Positions 59,057 through 64,000 of a DNA stretch of 64,000 nucleotides are shown in pieces. The notes under the pieces were generated by a model that ran no database searches, was not told the origin of the DNA, and saw nothing but the letters and a program-made list of their open reading frames with translations. This stretch comes from Avena insularis. Lineage: Eukaryota; Streptophyta; Magnoliopsida; Poales; Poaceae. The stretch is taken from positions 121,575,503 through 121,639,502 of the forward strand of contig CM042692.1 of NCBI GenBank assembly GCA_023614405.1, read 5' to 3'. Numbering within the stretch: position 1 is the stretch's first letter; each line of letters starts with the position of its first letter. The translations under genes and the position numbers were made by a program.

Positions 59057-61300
59057 TAACCACAGCTAGAGTCATTGGATGTGTGTTATTTACAGTAACC
59101 ACATATGGATCCACTAGTGTCATTGCATGTGTGTTCTTCTCATTAACCACAGCTAGAGTCACAGGATGTGTGTTCTTTTCACAAACCACATATGGATCCA
59201 CCATTGTCATTGAAATGTGTGTTCTTTTTAGAGACCACACATGGATCCACCAGTGACATTGCATATGGTTCCACCAGAGTTCATTAAATGTGTGTTCTTT
59301 TTACAATCCACCTATGGATCCACCAGTGTCATTGCATGTGTGTTCTTCTCATTAACCACAACTAGAGTCATTGCATGTGTGTTCTTTTCACAAACCACAT
59401 ATGGTACCACCATTGTCATTGAAATGTGTATTGTTTCATTAACCACATCTAGAGTCATTTTATGACTATTCTTTTCACATACCACATATGGATCCACCAG
59501 TGTCATTGCATGTGTGTTCTCTTTAGAGACCACACATGGATCCACCAGTGTCATTGCATGTGGTTCCACCAGAGTTCATTGTAAGTGTGTTCTTTTCACA
59601 ACCCACCTATGGATCCACCAATGTCATTGCATGTGTGTTCTTCGCATTAACCATAGCTAGAGTCATTGCATGTGTGTTCTTTTCACAAACCACATATGGA
59701 ACCACCAGTGTCATTGGAATGTGTATTCTTTTCAAAGACCACATCTAGAGTCATTTCATGACTATTCTTTTCACAGACCACATATGTATCCACCAGTGTC
59801 ATTGCATGTGTGTTCTCTTCACATACCACATATGGATCCACCAGTGTCATTGCATGTGTGTTCTTTTCAGAGACCACACATGGATCCATATGGATCCACC
59901 AGAGTTCATTGCATGTGTGTTCTTTTCACAATCCACCAATGGATCCACCAGTGTCATTGCATGTGTGTTCTTCTCATTAACCACAGGTAGAGTCATTGCA
60001 TGTGTGTTCTTTTCACAAACCACATATGGAACCACCATTGTCATTGAAATGTGTATTCTTTCACAAACCACACCTGGAGTCATTTCATGTCTATTCTTAT
60101 CACAGACCACATATGGATCCACCAGTGTCATTGCATGTGTCTTCTCTTCACAAACCACATATGGATCCACCAGTGTTATTGCATGTGTGTTCTTTTTATT
60201 AACAACAACTAGAGTCATTGCATGTGTGTTATTTTCACAAACCATATATGGATCCACAGTGTCATTGCATGTGTGTTCTTCTCAGAGATCACATCTGGAG
60301 TCACTGGATGTGTGTTCTTTTCACAAACCACATATGGATCCACCAGTGTCATTGAAATGTGTGTTATTTTCACAGACCACATCTAGAGTCATTTCAAGAC
60401 CATTCTTTCCACAGGCCACATATGGATCCACCAGTGTCATTGCATGTGTGTTCTTTTCACAATCCACATATGGATCCACCAGTGTCATTGCAATGTGTGT
60501 TATTTTCATTAACCACAGCTAGAGTCATTGGATGTGTGTTATTTTCAGTAACCACATATGGATCCACTAGTGTCATTGCATGTGTGTTCTTCTCATTAAC
60601 CACAGCTAGAGTCACAGGATGTGTGTTCTTTTCACAAACCACATATGGATCCACCATTGTCATTGAAATGTGTGTTCTTTTTAGAGACCACACATGGATC
60701 CACCAGTGACATTGCATATGGTTCCACCAGAGTTCATTACATGTGTGTTCTTTTTACAATCCACCTATGGATCCACCAGTGTCATTGCATGTGTGTTCTT
60801 CTCATTAACCACAACTAGAGTCATTGCATGTGTGTTCTTTTCACAAACCACATATGGTACCACCATTGTCATTGAAATGTGTATTGTTTCATTAACCACA
60901 TCTAGAGTCATTTTATGACTATTCTTTTCACATACCACATATGGATCCACCAGTGTCATTGCATGTGTGTTCTCTTTAGAGACCACACATGGATCCACCA
61001 GTGTCATTGTATGTGGTTCCACCAGAGTTCATTGTAAGTGTGTTCTTTTCACAACCCACCTATGGATCCACCAATGTCATTGCATGTGTGTTCTTCTCAT
61101 TAACCATAGCTAGAGTCATTGCATGTGTGTTATTTTCACAAACCACATATGGAACCACCAGTGTCATTGGAATGTGTATTCTTTTCAAAGACCACATCTA
61201 GAGTCATTTCATGACTATTCTTTTCACAGACCACATATGTATCCACCAGTGTCATTGCATGTGTGTTCTTTTCACATACCACATATGGATCCACCAGTGT
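58394..61300. repeat. 1453-bp tandem duplication inside the satellite
   Basis: 58394-58804 recurs at 59847-60257, 58868-59056 at 60321-60509, 59312-59569 at 60765-61022, and 59683 onward at 61136 onward, each offset by 1453 bp. Near-identical over the full unit, so it is among the youngest events in the array. Confidence 0.8.
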
Positions 61301-64000
61301 CATTGCATGTGTGTTCTTTTTACTAACAACAGCTAGAGTCATTGCATGTATGTTATTTTCGTTAACCACATATGGATCCACCAGTATCATTGCATGTGTG
61401 TTCTTCTCATTGACCACAGCTAGACACTGGATGTGTGTTCTTTTCAGAGACCACATATGGATCCATCAGTGTCATTGAAATGTGTGTTCTTTTCAGAGAC
61501 CACACATGGATCCACCAGTGTCATTGCATATGGATCCACCAGAGTTCATTGCATGTGTGTTCTTTTCACAATCCACCTATGGATCCACCAGTGTCATTGC
61601 ATGTGTGTTCTTCTCATTAACCACATCTAGAGTCATTGCATGTGTGTTCTTTTCACAAACCACATATGGAACCACCATTATCATTGAAATGTGTATTCTT
61701 TCATTAACCACATCTGGAGTCATTTCATGTCTATTCTTTTCAGAGACCACATATGGATTCACCAGTGTCATTGCATGTGTGTTGTCTTCAGAGACCACAC
61801 ATGGATCCACCAGTGTCATTGCATGTGGTTCCACCAGAGTTCATTGCATGTGTGTTCTTTCACAATCCACCTATGGATCCACCAATGTCATTGCATGTTT
61901 GTTCTTCTCATTAACCACATCTAGAGTCATTGCATGTGTGTTCTTTTCACAAACCACATATGGAACCACCATTGTCATTGAAATGTGTATTCTTTCACAA
62001 ACCACACCTGGAGTCATTTCATGTCTATTCTTATCACAGACCACATATGGATCCACCAGTGTCATTCAATGTGTGTTCTCTTCACAGATCACATGTGGAT
62101 CCACCAGTGTCATTGCACGTGTGTTATTTTTATTAACAACAACTAGAGTCATTGCATGTGTGTTATTTTCATTAACCACACATGGATCCACCAGTGTCAT
62201 TGCATGTGTGTTCTTCTCAGAGACCACATCTGGAGTCACTGGATATGTGTTCTTTTCACAAACCACATATGGATCCACCAGTGTCATTGAAATGTGTGTT
62301 CTTCTCAGAGACCACACATGGATCCACCAGTGTCGTTGCATGTGGTTCCACCAGAGTTAATTGCATGTGTGTTCTTTTCACAATCCACCTATGGATCCAC
62401 CAGTGTCATTGCATGTGTGTTCTTCTCATTAACCACAACTAGAGTCATTGCATCTGTGTTCTTTTCACAAACCACATATGGAACCACCCTTGTCATTGAA
62501 ATGTGTATTATTTCATTAACCACATCAGGAGTCATTTCATGTTTATTCTTTTCACAGACCACATATGGATCCACCAGTGTCATTACATGTGTGTTCTCTT
62601 CAGAGACCACACATGGATCCACCAGTGTCATTGCATATGGATCCACCAGAGTTCATTGCATGTGTGTTCTTTTCACAATCCACCTATGGATCCACCAGTG
62701 TCATTGCATGTGTGTTCTTCTCATTAACCACATCTAGAGTCACTAGATGTGTGTTGTTTTCAGAAACCACATATAGAACCACCATTATCATTGAAATGTG
62801 TGTTGTTTTCAGAGACCACATCTGGAGTCATTTCATGACTATTCTTTTCACAAACCAGATATGGATCCACCAGTGTCATTGCACGTGTGTTATTCTCAGA
62901 GACCACATCTGGAGTCACTAGATGTGTGTTCTTTTCACAAACCACATATGGATCCACCACTGTCATTGAAATGTGTGTTATTTTCACAGACCACATCTAG
63001 AGTCATTTCATGACTATTCTTTTCACAGGCCACATATGGATCCACCAGTGTCATTGCATGTGTGTTCTTTTCACAATCCACATATGGATCCACCAGTGTC
63101 ATTGCAATGTGTGTTATTTTCATTAACCACAGCTAGAGTCATTGGATGTGTGTTATTTTCATTAACCACATATGGATCCACCAGTATCATTGCATGTGTG
63201 TTCTTCTCATTAACCACAGCTAGAGTCACTAGATGTGTGTTCTTTTCACAAACCACATATGGATCCACCATTGTCATTGAAATGTGTGTTCTTTTCAGAG
63301 ACCACACATGGATCTACCAGTGTCATTGCAAATGGTTCCACCAGAGTTCATTACATGTGTGTTCTTTTTACAATCCACCTATGGATCCACCAGTGTCATT
63401 GCATGTGTGTTCTTCTCATTAACCACATCTTGAGTCACTGCATGTGTGTTCTTTTCACAAACCACATATGGAACCACCATTGTCATTGAATTCTGTATTC
63501 TATCATTAACAACATCTAGAGTCATTTCATGACTATTCTTTTCACAGACCACATATGGATCCACCAGTGTCATTGCATGTGTGTTCTCTTCAGAGACCAC
63601 ACATGGATCCACCGGTGTCATTGCATATGGATCCACCAGAGTTCATTGCATGTGTGTTCCTTTCACAATCCACCTATGGATCCACCAGTGTCATTGCATG
63701 TGTGTTCTTCTCAGAGACCACATCTGGAGTCACTGGATGTGTGTTCTTTTCACAAACCACATATGGATCCACAAGTGTCATTGAAATGTGTGTTCTTTTT
63801 AGAGACCACATCTGGAGTCATTTCATGACTATTTTTTCACAGGCCACATATGGATCCACCAGCGTCATTGCATGTGTGTTCTTTTCACAATCTACATATG
63901 GATCCACCAGTGTCATTGCAATGTGTTTTCTTTTGATTAACCACAGCTAGAGTCACTTGATGTGTGTTATTTTCATTAACCACATATGGATCAACTAGTG

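Larger units (their letters stand above)
56398..64000. repeat. Satellite array, right part (48-bp and 39-bp monomers)
   Basis: Same units as 27507-36143, beginning in mid-monomer (cacacatggatcc) exactly where the left part stopped, so the array was one before the Copia insertion. It runs off the right edge still in repeat (ccacatatggatc). With the left part it exceeds 16.2 kb, or roughly 360 units by length. On the minus strand the long unit reads THAMTLVDPYVVCEKN and the short one THAMTLDVVNEKN. Confidence 0.95.

Noticed and set aside
61482..62360. 292-codon open frame (+) in the right satellite part as a gene
   Set aside because: Same reason: repeated CVFFSQTTYGSTSVIA-like text that follows the monomer exactly.

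Overview
This window looks like intergenic, repeat-dominated DNA from a large grass genome, most likely a Triticeae (wheat, barley, rye or goatgrass type). The reasons are nested LTR retrotransposons, a Copia element whose 1.66-kb LTRs look like the BARE/Angela/WIS group, an Athila-type element, a Tat-lineage gypsy element with a spliced antisense gene, and plant-style introns in the few gene-like pieces. I see no rRNA, tRNA, CRISPR or bacterial features, and no clearly functional host gene.

Layout. (1) 1-3364: the 5' part of a minus-strand gypsy element (gypsy-A: LTR, gag, start of protease) running off the left edge. (2) 3365-20162: an older minus-strand gypsy element (gypsy-B) with an initiator-Met primer site and decayed pol. 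It is split by a plus-strand Athila-like element (7224-15020) that has lost all of pol but keeps an intact 385-codon ORF1-type gene behind a 103-bp tandem repeat with hairpins. (3) 20163-27506: a non-LTR island with three gene-like, intron-containing but broken units: an unrecognised protein (+), a GRF zinc-finger/coiled-coil protein (+) split by a solo LTR, and a convergent coiled-coil gene (-). (4) 27507-36143 and 56398-64000: two halves of one satellite array, more than 16 kb and running off the right edge. It is built from 48-bp and 39-bp monomers with larger duplications on top. (5) 36144-56397: the Copia element that split the array. Inside its integrase codons sits a minus-strand Tat-lineage gypsy element (40643-52553) with a 5-bp target duplication.

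How it fits together. The order of events can be read from the nesting. The satellite array existed first, the Copia element landed in it, and the Tat element then landed in the Copia element. The Copia polyprotein is still in one frame across the 11.9-kb insert and is broken by only three TAG codons and a short integrase deletion. The Tat element has lost protease and most of reverse transcriptase but keeps RNase H and integrase. On the opposite strand it carries a seven-exon gene whose splice sites and intron phases can be followed. Many in-frame stops across the window are TAG or TGA, one C-to-T or G-to-A change from CAG or TGG, as expected for decay of methylated, silenced DNA.

The least explained parts are the two-monomer satellite, which is open in four of six reading frames, the antisense gene of the Tat element, and the island of three broken genes.
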